Shown here in pieces: positions 12,011 through 23,400 of a stretch of 64,000 nucleotides of DNA. Source of the stretch: Luzula sylvatica (taxonomy: Eukaryota; Streptophyta; Magnoliopsida; Poales; Juncaceae); the NCBI GenBank assembly GCA_946800325.1, contig OX326956.1, forward strand, positions 39,174,052 through 39,238,051, written 5' to 3'. The notes below the pieces were generated by a model. The model worked only from the letters and a program-made list of their open reading frames with translations. It had not been told where the DNA came from and did no database searches. Made by a program: the position numbers and the translations under genes. How positions within the stretch are numbered: position 1 is the stretch's first letter; every line of letters begins with the position of its first letter.

Positions 12011-13854
12011 ATTTGAAAAGTTAAGGTGGTTTGGTAAGAATTTTCCTTTAATGGATTATGAGGTTATAAATTATATACCCTTTTTGATTTAGATTTATAG
12101 ATATGTATATTTGTATAAAATTGAGCCTTTTTGTTTGAAATATTCTAATGAAACTAATATTATAGTTTCTTCGTTTTGTTGATGTCCAACATATACAACA
12201 TGGGCTTCATAGACCACTGCAGGCCAGCCCAACTTAAAATAAAAGAAAACTCTTGTCACTAGAATCAATCCAAAATTCTTAAGGCTTGACAAATACGAAT
12301 TGTAAATCCTATTTAAAAATTGACTGTTCAAATTTCTAATTACAAATTAAGTAAATTAATTAAATGTATCATTAGAATAAACAAAACATATTATTTGATC
12401 AGTCGTAATATAATTGAGATACATGTGAACAAATATTGAAAAGTATATATTTGTGGTTTAAGAGCTTCACATTTAATGAAATGATGTTGAATCTAAAATC
12501 ATAATTAATGTTTTATCTGAATGCCAACTAAGATCCATCGTGTCCTTTTTCTTTTTTTTTTCTTTTTTAAATTTTATAATCAATTAAACTTGTGAAATGC
12601 ATATTGCTTTTGAAGTTTGAAAAGATCTAAAACGTGTCGTCGAAATTGTAAATTGTCTTCTGAATTTTATAAAGAAATGATTTGAAAATAAAATAAAAAC
12701 AACGAAAATTGGATTTGCGTAGATCCAACGTGTCGTTGAACTGGTTATACTATATTCTGAATTTAATATGATATATTTTATATTGTATCTAGCTAATTAA
12801 TATATAACCTAATGCAATTTAATTGGATATAATCCTTTAAATAAATAGTGCCCTCTTGGTATATGCTTTTTCCAACTAAGAATAAACAATTTTCGAAAGG
12901 ACTTCCTATTTTTCATTATCATTCTATTATAATCTGGTTGACTAAGAAAGAGTATTCAAATACATAATTATCCCAAAACCGCATTAATAACGTATTTAGT
13001 TATCTGTTTTACTTGCGTTTTGAAAGGCCGTAAATTCCATTTAACAAATGAGCAAAGAAAAATCATTAGCCCTTAAAAGATGGAACTGGCAGTAACCCTT
13101 GCAAGCTCCAGAAGTTTTTTTGAATTCGGGAATCTGGTCGTGCGGATTCGGATGATAATTTGAGTTCAAATCACGATCCAATTTCGCGGCACAGTTCAAT
13201 CAGTTCTATGTTTTCAGACAATGAGATTAATATTTAATATTTGAATTCAATTTTATTGGATGAAATTACCAAATTAAAGTGATCATTAGGTTAAAGAAAA
13301 TTCAGCAGGCATTTAAGTTTACGTGTCCTTCCAGTTTACTTTTCAACATTTTTTAATTTGGTCAAATTCGGATTAAAAGCTGTTGATGGCTCTATATAAA
13401 TGCTAATTTCCACTCATTAAAATTAACAAACATATGATATGATATTTCAAAAACAAAGAAACCAGTTTGTCAATCTTTTTTTGAAGTGGAGGGCTGCGAT
13501 TGTTGCAAATTCGCAATGTCACCCTGTGGTCGCTCTCTGTGGAGCAATGTGGCTTTCTCTCCGTGAATCTTGCAACTATATTTAGACTTTTGTATTTTGT
13601 ATTTTATGTTTGCTTTTCTTCTTGAAAACTAGTGGATCAAATATTCTTCTTATTTATTAATTTATAGATATCACCCAGATGCTACCCTAAAATATATTTA
13701 ATATATGAATTGAAGTATGTTTTAAACATTTTGATTTGTTATTTGTGGTTGATATTTAACGTACCATTTGGTTTGTAACGCAAAAAGCATGATTTTAGAT
13801 AAATCTGAATTTTAATGAAATAAGTTAAAAACATACATTGCTGCTAATGTGATG
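12011..13854. other. AT-rich intergenic DNA
   Basis: I see no gene and no well-bounded element. Open frames are short and without protein character. It separates the Helitron from the 5' flank of CIPK-A. Confidence 0.5.
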
Positions 13855-14195
13855 TCCACGCAGACTATTAAGCTCTTGTGTACAAAATTGAGGAGCACAG
13901 CATTTCTCTTTTGAAAATATTTCGATTGGTGTCCTCTCAATTGGAAATAACCGACTAAAAGATTTAGAAAATTTCTATTATTTTAAGCAAATCGTGACGT
14001 ATAAATAAATATAACCAATTAAATAGGGGCATATATATGTCAACGAAATCCAACAATAACCTGTATACATTATTATTGCGTTGTTGTCATGAAATTAACA
14101 AGGTTACATCAGGCAGCTGAATCCACCTCGATCCGTTGACCTATTATATATCATATCAATCATTATTTTCGTACACCGGGTGCACCACGTGCAAA
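13855..14195 (+). promoter_or_regulatory. Block shared upstream of CIPK-A and CIPK-C (A copy)
   Basis: The order of motifs CTATTAAGCTCTTG, GAGCA...CATTTCTC, TTTTAAGCAAAT, AACCAATTAAAT, TTGTTGTCA(T/A)GAAAT, TAATCCACC-like and GTGCACC is repeated at 38775-39035 upstream of CIPK-C. It lies about 1.7 kb before the start of CIPK-A and about 1.0 kb before CIPK-C. It may be leftover duplicated flank or a kept control region; only the homology is seen. Confidence 0.5.
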
Positions 14196-14300
14196 ACTCA
14201 AATTTCATTATAGATAACAACAAATGAAAGATGATAATATTAAACGATAAGGAGGTGATATACACCATCCTAATAGTACCCTTGTTATTCAGTCATAAAA

Positions 14301-14424
14301 TAAAATATTTCAACATGTCACAAATAATGGTTAGAAAATATTTTAACATGTCACAAATAATGATCAGAAATATATTCATAAAATATTTTAACATGTCACA
14401 AATTATGACCAGAAATATATTCAT
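14301..14424. repeat. Tandem repeat, three units of 35-45 bp
   Basis: The motif AATATTT(C/T)AACATGTCACAAA followed by TAATG and AGAAA occurs three times in tandem, with a TATATTCATA insertion in units two and three. The ORFs over it are by-products. Confidence 0.85.
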
Positions 14425-14689
14425 TTCCAAGTTGCCCAGATTATCACCGTCATCAATAATTTTTTGATACCTAACGCTGAATATGTTGTCCATTCTTATA
14501 TATATTATTATGATGAGTCACGAATAGTATTAATTATAGACATATCAAAAAATTAGTAATCATAATGTTGTTGATTCTTATACACTTAAACATATACAAT
14601 GTATATTAGTATTGAAAAATATTATAATCAGAAACGAATCATAGGAGAGGCTGAGAAAATTAAGTAATTAATTAAGTAGAATATATCAC

Positions 14690-14890
14690 AAAGTGAATGT
14701 GGTAGTGTGGTTTGCGTACTCTAATACAGAAGGAAGAACTCAGATGCAATATTCGATTTCCTTAGTTTTTAGCCTTTTTCGTAAACAATTCATAAAAAAT
14801 TAAAATTGTACTTCACAGGAATCGAACAACCAGCCTCATGGATGTAATTGACCGAGACTAACCATCAGACCACACTATCACCTGTGATAT
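14690..14890. repeat. tRNA-like SINE sequence in inverted arrangement
   Basis: On the minus strand, 14819-14881 reads like a tRNA-derived SINE head: TGGTCTGATGGTTAG (A-box-like) and GGTTGTTCGATTCC (B-box-like). On the plus strand 14705-14765 has GTGTGGTTTGCG and ATTCGATTTCC, a weaker inverted counterpart. No functional tRNA fold is evident. Confidence 0.45.
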
Positions 14891-15632
14891 GAATTTTTTT
14901 TTATTTATAGATATATTACATTTTAGCTTAATATACTCATGTGTTTTTCGATCTTAGGGTGGGTCGGGGCCCCTGCTAGCCCCCCTTGTTTGTAAGTAAA
15001 AGTATGTTTATTTTATTATTATTTGATGTTAGTTTTCATAAAAAATAATAAACAAATATTAAAATTATATAAATATAACATATACTAATTATATTTTTGA
15101 AATTATTATACGTTAAAAATTATTTGATTTTAGTTTTCATTAAAAATAATAAATAAATATTAAAATTATATAAACATTACATATACTAATTATATATTTT
15201 TGAAATTATTATATGTTAAAGAATATTTATGAATTTTTTTAAAATTAATAAAAAATAACGAAAATATTTTTGTTAATTATCAAATATGAAAATAGATGGG
15301 TATTTTGGTCAAAAATATTTAACATCATTCAATTAGATTTAAATCTATACGATGATTTAATCTTTAGGAGGGCATTTTGTTCAAAAATATTTATCATTAT
15401 CCAAAATTAGATTTAACCTTATAGGAGGATAATTGAAAACAAAAGTTTTGTTCGAGTGGATGTTTTGCCGCATCGAAAAAACGAGGCTTTTCAAAATATC
15501 CAAAAAAGTGAGTATTTCTTTTAAATTAGTATATAAAAGAAGTTTTGGTGAAATGTGGGGCATCATAAACAACCTCTTTTTAATATCACATAAACAATAA
15601 ACATTGCCACCTCGTGCCCTCGTGCGGATTTG
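14891..15632. other. AT-rich 5' flank of CIPK-A
   Basis: Two imperfect direct copies of an AT-rich segment (about 15010-15110 and 15125-15210, TTATTTGATTTTAGTTTTCAT-like) are seen. No gene is seen. Confidence 0.45.
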
Positions 15633-15640
15633 TATAAATG
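15633..15640 (+). promoter_or_regulatory. CIPK: Probable TATA box of CIPK-A
   Basis: TATAAATG lies 202 bases before the ATG in an otherwise fitting context. It is followed by a CT-rich leader (about 15725-15775) of a kind also seen before CIPK-B and CIPK-C. Confidence 0.45.
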
Positions 15641-15841
15641 CAGTGATCCAGGTGCAACCGACAATTTATCTTACCTTGATATATTAATTAACAAGTAAGA
15701 ACAACTCTTCGTTAGCCTCTTAGAAAATCCTTCCCCTCCCTCTCTCCAGAAAATCTCCTCTGATCCTCTCTCATACCCAAACACAAGGCAACATAAAAAA
15801 TACTCTTTCATCTATACAATATTCCTCTTAATTACATAACA

Positions 15842-17821
15842 ATGAGCAGTACCGAAAAAAAACCGCTGCTGCTCGGGCGGTACGACGTGGGTCGTATGTT
15901 AGGACAAGGTAATTTCGCAAAGGTTTACTATGCGAAAAATCCTAAAACAAACCAAGAAGTTGCGATCAAAGTGATCGAGAAAGAAAAGATCTTCAAATCC
16001 GGTCTGGTCTCGCACATAAAACGCGAAATTGCAATTCTCAGACGGGTCCGACACCCTCATATTGTGCAATTACATGAAGTTATGGCGACTAAGAGTAAGA
16101 TATATTTCGTAATGGAGTTTGTGAAGGGAGGCGAGTTGTTCGGCAAGGTCGCCAAAGGAAGATTGGAAGAGGATTTGGCGAGAAAATATTTTCAACAGCT
16201 CATATCTACTCTTGAGTTCTGCCATGCTCGTGGAGTTTATCACCGCGATATCAAGCCAGAGAATTTACTTTTGGATGAAAATGGTGATCTTAAGGTATGT
16301 AAAAAAAATAATTTAAATTAATACGAATAAAATTTATGAAAATGGAATGGAATTTTAGTATATCCTTGTAATGGAATTTTTGTCAAACTGGCATATGAAA
16401 ATTTTAATTTGAAGTTCTTTTTTCTTACATATATGATTTGAAGAATTCAAATTGTGCATGAACTCCTTCATACTTATTCTTGGCAAGGTTTTTAGAATGT
16501 ATTAATTACATCAAAATCCAAAAATTTATGGTCGAGCCAAATTCTTTGACTCTGGATAACACAAATATTCCCTAATCTGTTAATGCCCATGTTTTCTTTT
16601 TATAATACTCGTCAAGGAGGGAGCCTTAATTATTTTGTATCAATGATCCATAGCCAAAGTGAATAAATGAAACAATAAAATATATGTTGTAAGTTATTCA
16701 TTGAGATCAATTATCAAATACTAAATCTAGGACAAATTCACTCTAATAAATATAGGTCGCAGACTTTGGTCTCAGCGCAGTTGCAGAGCAAATGCAGCAG
16801 GACGGGTTATTCCACACACTATGCGGCACACCTGCTTATGTGGCACCCGAAGTGTTAGCTCGCAAAGGCTACGATGCGGTTAAGGCCGACTTGTGGTCAT
16901 GTGGAGTCGTTTTGTTCGTTCTGATGGCAGGTTAACTACCAATTTGTACATTTCATCAAATGGAAGTAACAACTATCTAATTTTTTTTCTTGACTACCTA
17001 ATTTATTGACAGGCTATCTCCCCTTTCAAGATAAAAACATCATGGACATGTACCGCAAGATCTTCCGGGCCAAGTATAGATGCCCACGATGGTTCTCTTC
17101 AGACTTGACCCGTTTAGTTCGTAACCTACTCCAACCAAATCCTGATAAGCGGATCACAACTTCGGATATCATGAAAAATCCTTGGTTCAAGAAGGACTTC
17201 AAACAAATTAGTTTCTATATTGAAGACAACAAACTTCATAATTTTGACAATTTGGATGAAACCGTGCCTGAATCGCCCCGTACGGATTTGGACTCAGATC
17301 ACGATTCGGAGGTTAGTTCAGCGTCCGTTCCGGGATCGCCTTCAGCAAGAGGCAGAGGTGGTTTCAGTTCTTATGCTTCTTCTCCTTCTTTGATCGAGAC
17401 TGAGAAGTACGGTTTAGGCATGAGACGGCCTCCAAGTCTGAATGCATTCGACCTTATTTCTTTATCATCGGGTTTTGACCTGTCTGGGTTATTCGAGGAG
17501 AGAGGGGAGGAAACAAGGTTCGTGTCAGGTGAACCCGTGTCAGAAATCATATCAAAATTTGAAGAAATTGCCCGAGTTCAGAATTTTTCCATTCGTATAA
17601 AGAATTGTGAAATTATTTTGGACGCAGCCCAGGGAGGTGGGGAATATGGGCCACTTAGCATTTCAGCTGAGATATTTGAACTCGCGTCGAACTTGGTTGT
17701 GGTTCGAGTGATGAAAAAAACTGGGGATTCAAAAGAATATACCGAGTTTTGTAACACAAAATTGAAGCCTGGGCTGAGCGGTCTTGTGTTCAACAGCATT
17801 TTGCCGGAGAACACCAGCTAG
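15842..17821 (+). CDS. CIPK: CBL-interacting protein kinase A (CIPK/SnRK3)
   Basis: This is a Ser/Thr kinase of the CIPK family, which is activated by calcineurin-B-like calcium sensors and phosphorylates transporters and other targets. Exons are 15842-16294, 16756-16930 and 17013-17821, with GT-AG introns in phase 0 then 1, giving 478 residues. The P-loop LGQGNFAKV is at 20-28, Lys43 is the ATP lysine, HRD is at 134-136 and DFG at 154-156; GTPAYVAPE closes the activation segment. The NAF/FISL motif for CBL binding (NAFDLIS, about 353-359) and the C-terminal PPI/KA1-type region follow. The NAF context ([19 protein letters not shown]) is closest, from memory, to the Arabidopsis CIPK12/13/18/19 group. 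A linker motif [15 protein letters not shown] (336-350) is shared by all three copies here. All catalytic residues are intact. The exact orthologue is uncertain. Confidence 0.95.
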
Positions 17822-18600
17822 AATTCATACGGATTAGGGTTTAAAAAGATTTATTTGGTTCACGAGTTGGTTTGTTCATATTTACCTCTTTGTTCTCGCA
17901 TATTTTTTAAGTTTTGTATAAATAGCCAAAATAAAAAATTTCTTTTCAAATTGTAATTATTCTTGTTGGTTGAATAATTGAATATGATATGTTTCATTTG
18001 ATGTATTCTATTATTATACAGGGATCTTCTTATGTATTAATACATGGATCTACTTATGCATTTATGTTTGATCTGGTATATTTAAAAATCAAAACAAACT
18101 AGTTTAATACTTGCCCTATGCTGCGAGATTTGATATATGATATACAAATTATTCATTATTCATATTTAACATTATATATATTGAAGCAATGCACTATTAT
18201 ATGAAAGAATAATTTAATTAAAATACCTCGCGCAATTACAGAAATCTGTTAAAAAAATTGTGAATGTAATTGAGCTGTATTCGTACATATACAATTGAAT
18301 TGGATAGAGTAATGATACGCCCACTCCCTCCCTCCCTCCCTCTTTCCCTCCCTCTCACATGAATAGTGCAATTTGTGGGTCCCACATGAATTAAATTTTA
18401 TAAAAATAGGTGTGGGTTCCACATGTCAATGAATATAGAGAGTGAATTTGGAAGTGAAAATGGGAGTCACTGTAGCACCGTCCAATTGGATATTCATAAA
18501 TAACAATTTGAATTATTATTTACTATTCACTTTATATGCATAATTTAACTTGTAATATTATTTTATATTCATTTTGTTGTCATTTTGACATTTGACTAAT
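17822..18600. other. 3' flank of CIPK-A and AT-rich spacer
   Basis: AATAAAAAATT at about 17929 is a plausible polyadenylation signal for CIPK-A. At 18300-18480 there is a CCCTCC-rich stretch and GTGGGTCCCACATG / GTGGGTTCCACATG pieces, possibly a MITE remnant. No gene is seen. Confidence 0.4.
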
Positions 18601-19123
18601 TATACTGTAGTTATAGTCAGATCCGTCTTTCGACTTTGGCCCAAAAAGCCCAAACCTAAAGCCCCTTCCCTCCCACACACCCACCCACACACACACACAC
18701 ATACACAAAAAAGCCCCTTAAATTTTTTGTTATTATGACAAGCCCACTAACCCAAAACTATTTACCTCTCACTCTCTCAAACCCGACTCACTCTCCTAAC
18801 CCGACCCAACCCAACTTCCCTAACCCGACCCGACCCCACCGTCCTAAGAACCTTAACCCGACCCGATCTCACTCTCGAGACCAATAACCTGCTCCCACTC
18901 GCCCCAATCGATTCCCTCCACCCCCTCCCCACCCCCCACTGTCCCCATACCCCACCCGCGAAGCTACGATCCCAACTCCACCATCTCTGACCCCACCTCC
19001 CCCGGCCGGACCTCACTGGACTCCATTTTTACCGTTTTCTGGATTTTATTTCAATTTCTTCGATTTTTCAGCAATTGCAGCTGTTTCCAGCGAATTGCAG
19101 ATAATTTCCAGCAATTTCCAACG
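18601..19123. other. CCCGACCC-rich region before the transposase remnant
   Basis: Repeated AACCCGACCC motifs (18780-18870) resemble the subterminal repeats common in plant hAT elements. From about 19030 the sequence turns into degenerate TTTTC(T/A)GCGAATTTCAG repeats that run into the next ORF. The opposite-strand ORF at 18777-19016 is a repeat artefact. Confidence 0.4.
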
Positions 19124-19480
19124 ATGTTCGACATTTTCTGCGAATTTCAGGGTTTTCCTACGAATTTTAGCCTATTTTCTACGATTTTCAGGGCCATTTT
19201 TGCGGATTTCAGCAAATTTTCTGCAATTTTCAGGCAATTTTCTGCAAAGTTCAGCCAATTTTTTGCGAATTTCAGTCTATTTTCTGCGATTATGTCACCT
19301 AAAAGAACTTATTTGTCGGGTCATGAAAAGAAGAAGAAGAAGAAGAAGAAAAAAAGAATCGAAAGGTTTGTTCAATTCCAAAATGGTGCTATGGATAAAT
19401 TCATTACAATTGATCGATTGAGAGAAGATTTGGTTGTGAAAAATGATGAAAGTGACGATTGTTTGGTGAATGACGAGTAA
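19124..19480 (+). pseudogene. hAT transposase N-terminal fragment (TTF/ZMYM-type) fused to Phe-rich repeats
   Basis: The 118-codon frame has two parts. Residues 1-56 are translated minisatellite, a string of FSAIFRQFSAKFSQFF-type repeats. From MSPKRTYLSGHEK onward, with a poly-Lys run and RIERFVQFQNGAMDKF, it resembles, from memory, the N-terminus of plant hAT transposase-derived proteins with a TTF-type zinc finger. The frame stops after VNDE, before any zinc finger or catalytic domain, so only the first exon or a relic remains. The real start is probably the internal Met at about 19291. The assignment is from motif memory only. Confidence 0.5.
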
Positions 19481-20146
19481 AGTGTATTTTTGTTCAAATT
19501 TTTTTTTAAACCATCAAATGCTCTAACCCCAATAGGGATTTTTTTGAAAATGAAATTTTGATTTGGGAATTTTTTTGGAATATCAAAAAAAATAGAGGTT
19601 TTTTAAATTTCAGAAAAAGTTAGGGTTTTGTTTTGAAAATTTCCCTTTATTTTAATTCTAACAGAAAAATAATCAGGAAAGAGAAAAAAAAAATAAAAAA
19701 CTAGTTAATCTTGATAGAAAGAAAGGATATGGACTTCGGCCCATCCGGCCCATCCTGGGTGGCCCATAATCACCGACCAAACCCTAAGTCTTTGCCGTAT
19801 AATTTTTTTTTTTTACATAAAATACCAATAAAAATATCTTTACTTAATGACCTTTACTTAAATTGTATACCTTAGAATTGCTAGAATACGTTTCTTTACC
19901 GACTCACCTCCTGAGCTGGTGTTCCAGGAGCAACAAATAATTTATCATAGCTTCATATATACTCATATATACTTCATTATTCTACAGAAAACCCTAGTCT
20001 CTTTAGAAAGTCTTCTCCCTCCATCTCAATAGAAAATATATTCTCTCGCTCTTCCTCTTGATCCTCTTCCTCTCCCTCTCACACACAAACACACACCGCC
20101 AAAAACTACTCTTTCATCTCTGAATTGTTCTTTTCATTCCTTAAAA
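19481..20146. other. 5' flank of CIPK-B
   Basis: Poly-T rich up to about 19700, then GGCCCATCCGGCCCATCC and GGCCCATAATCACC motifs at 19740-19770 (GGCCCA elements are common in plant promoters). A CT-rich leader with CACACACAAACACACA lies at 20000-20100. Confidence 0.4.
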
Positions 20147-22087
20147 ATGAATGATACAAAGCCGCTCCTGCTCGGCCGCTATGACGTGGGCCGTTTGCTA
20201 GGCCGAGGTGCTTTTTCCAAAGTCTACCAAGCAGAAAAGCCTAAAACAAAAGAAGAAGTTGCGATCAAAGTGATGGACAAAGGACGAATCGTGAAATCTG
20301 GTATGGCCACACACATAATGCGCGAAATTGCAATTCTAAGGCGGGTCCGACACCCCAATATTGTGCAATTACATGAGGTTATGGCGAGTAAGACAAAGAT
20401 ATATTTTGTAATGGAGTTTGTGAAGGGAGGCGAGTTGTTCGATAAGGTTGCCAAAGGAAGATTGCAAGAGGATTTGGCAAGAAAATATTTTCAACAACTA
20501 ATATCTTCTGTTTCGTTCTGCCATGCTCGTGGAGTTTATCACCGCGATATCAAGCCAGAAAACTTACTTTTGGATGAAAATGGAGATCTTAAGGTTTGTA
20601 GATAATACTTGTGTTTTGACATAATAGGAATGAAGTTTTTTTTTTTATTTAATTGAAGTGTCCTTGCAGTTTGCTGCAAGTGCAAGTACCCTTGAAAAAT
20701 TTCAAAACTTGCTTATGCCAATTTGAATTAAAACTTTTTTCTCTGCATCTATGTTATTTTAAACATTCAAATTATGCTAGGACTCCTTGAAATAGAATTT
20801 GTTTAACTGGCTTTTTAGCAAGAAGTCCATCTAACCTATAGCAAAATTCTTAGATTCTTGAATGAAGTTGGTCAAAATTTATGCAAACCAGATTCATATT
20901 TGTACACTAAACTCTATGGTTTTGATTCATAAATGTAAAAATCCCCTTTATTTATTTATTTAAAAAAAAATCGAGGAAATTAATGTCCCAGCCAGCTCAC
21001 AATTCACTACAATTAAATAGGTAACAGACTTCGGCCTAAGTGCAGTTGCAGAGGAAAAGAGGCATGACGGGTTATTCCACACAATGTGTGGCACGCCCGC
21101 TTACTTGGCGCCCGAAGTACGGGCTCGAAGAGGCTATGATGCAGCTAAGGCCGACTTGTGGTCATGCGGAGTTGTTTTATTTGTTCTGATGGCAGGTTGA
21201 TTATCCTTTCATACATCTCATCATTCACTTCCATATTTTTTCCACAACTAACTATTTATAATTTATCAACAGGTTATCTCCCCTTCCAAGATACAAACAT
21301 CACGATGATGTATCGCAAGATCTGTCGAGCCGAATATCGATGCCCACGATGGTTCTCTCCGGATCTGATCCGTTTACTGCGTAGCATACTCGAACCGAAT
21401 CCCGATAAGCGGATCACAACATCAGATATCATGAATAACCTTTGGTTCAGAAAGGACTACAAACAAATTAGTTTCTATGTTCCTGACAACGTTAACGTGG
21501 ATGAATTGAACGAAACCATTCCCGAATCACCCCTTTTGGGTGTGGATTCTAATAAAGAATCGGATGTTAATTCTAGGTCCATGCGGTTCTCACCTTTAAC
21601 AAGAACAAAAGGCAGTCTCAGTTCGTCTGCTTCTTCTCCTTGTTTGATTGAGACCGAGAAGTACGGTTTAGGCCTGAGACGACCTCCGAGTATGAATGCA
21701 TTTGACCTTATTTCTTCCTCATCAGGCTTCGACTTGTCTGCGTTGTTCGAGGAGGAAGGGGAGGAGGCGAGATTCATGTCACGCGAGCCCGTATCAAAAA
21801 TCATCTCAAAGCTTGAAGAAATTGCACTAGGAGTGAACTTTACAGTCCATACAAAGGATTTTCAGGTCAGTCTGGAGGCGACTGAGGCCGGTGGGATGTA
21901 CGGACCACTTAGCATTTTAGCTGACATATTTGAACTCGCGTCGAACATAGTTATGATTAAAGTGAATAAAAAAACTGGTGATGCCAGAGAATATGCGGAG
22001 TTCTGTAACAAAGAGCTGAAGCCTGGGCTGAGCAGTCTCGTGTTCGACAGCATTTTGCCGGAGAACAACGACTCGGATACGGACTAA
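20147..22087 (+). CDS. CIPK: CBL-interacting protein kinase B (CIPK/SnRK3)
   Basis: This second tandem copy lies 2.3 kb after CIPK-A on the same strand. Exons 20147-20593, 21021-21195 and 21273-22087 have the same intron positions and phases as A and C and give 478 residues. Kinase features are complete: LGRGAFSKV loop, ATP Lys41, HRD at 132-134, DFG at 152-154 and GTPAYLAPE. The NAF motif reads [19 protein letters not shown], followed by the PPI/KA1-like region and the end PENNDSDTD. It is the most diverged of the three, with [19 protein letters not shown] in place of [19 protein letters not shown] and [11 protein letters not shown] in the activation region, so its substrate or CBL preference may differ. 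No inactivating change is seen. Its 5' leader is CT-rich like that of the other copies. Confidence 0.95.
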
Positions 22088-22800
22088 AATATAAATATGG
22101 TTTATTTGTTTTACAAGTTTGGTGTTTTCATACTTATCACTTGTTGGCATATTTCCGGTGGTTATGCACAAAATGGTCGACACAGAAGATTTTTTTCTTA
22201 AATTGTTATTATTTTTGTTGGTTGCATGCCAAGTATTTACCGAGTTGTGATGTGCTTTTTTCATTTGTAAATTGCAGTATAGAAATGTGAGTATATTTGT
22301 ACATTATAGATAGATTATTGTATTTTTTTGCTTAATTGTATAGGCTTCTAACATAATTAATTGGTTTTGTACTTTTAGATTTCATTTGTTGCTTGCGACT
22401 TGCGAGTGTATGTATATATTTATCCATACATTTTTTGATTATTTTATGCACACATTTCAAAGCCTTAATTATAGCTAGAGTTTCATTTCGATATGTGAAC
22501 TTGGTTTGGATCCCCAATTTCAGATCACAGCCTATTAAATCTATAATAAAATGTCAACTGGTATATTGTTCACATGTCAACTGGTATATTGTTCAGATGT
22601 GAAGATTTTAAAATATGTCTTTGCTAAATAAAGTTAGAGTGAAAATTGGAAGAAATCGGTGATGATCTCTTCGAATGGAATTAATTTATTAAAAATTTAA
22701 GATAAAATTTGATATTATTTATATCAAATTAGATAACTATATTGTATTGTATTAATAATGTATTTTTAGAATAAATGACTGAAAACCGTATAAATACCAG
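22088..22800. other. 3' flank of CIPK-B with a 23-bp duplication
   Basis: The unit ATGTCAACTGGTATATTGTT plus three bases occurs twice in tandem (22551-22596). The rest is AT-rich and non-coding; small ORFs have no protein character. Confidence 0.55.
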
Positions 22801-22805
22801 AGAGG

Positions 22806-23400
22806 CATTTTGGCAAGCGGAATTAGTCGAGTGGAATCGGATTATAAGATTGTGGAAAAAAAATTCTGGAATTAATAATTCTGTAATTTGTTTGGATGTT
22901 TAATTATAAGATGTTGGAAAGTGTAATTTTTTGTTTGGTTGTTTAGAAAATTTAAAAATTTTGTACTGAAGATGTAGAAAAAATGTTTAATTATAAATAT
23001 ATTAAAACAATAGATTTATTACTACATTATTATTATAATATTATATTTTATTCGTGTAATAATAACATTATGATAATATATAATCTAATAATAATTAAAT
23101 AGATATAATCTAATCTAATTATTGCAGTAATATATAATAATATTATATGTATATAATAATTATAACATAATTATTTTATTATTATAATTTAATAATTTTA
23201 TATTATTACGATATTATATATAATATTATATTATATGGATATAATTATTATAATATATAATTTTATCCATGTAATAAAATTATATTAATTAGATAGATAT
23301 ATTATAATATTATTATACATTATTACAATATATATATAATATAATAGTAATTATATGGATATAAAAATTATAAAATAATTATTATGTATTGTTACACTAA
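22806..23400. repeat. AT-rich element, left arm of a large inverted repeat
   Basis: It starts with CATTTTGGCAAGCGGAATTA, the same terminus as the MITE right end near 9420 in opposite orientation. From about 23140 to 23400 the sequence is the reverse complement of 31918-32060 joined to 30706-30797, for example TTATATGGATATAATTATTA and ATTATTACAATATA...GTATTGTTACACTAA. The arm ends at the TSD of the Mutator-like element. Confidence 0.7.

Noticed and set aside
16700..16760. The CIPK-A exon 1 frame reads on past the intron border for a few codons, suggesting a truncated kinase
   Set aside because: The same GT donor and downstream exons are in all three paralogues and restore a full-length kinase, so the run-on is intron sequence.
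18777..19016. Minus ORF rich in Gly, Arg and Trp
   Set aside because: It is the complement of the CCCGACCC repeats and has no domain.
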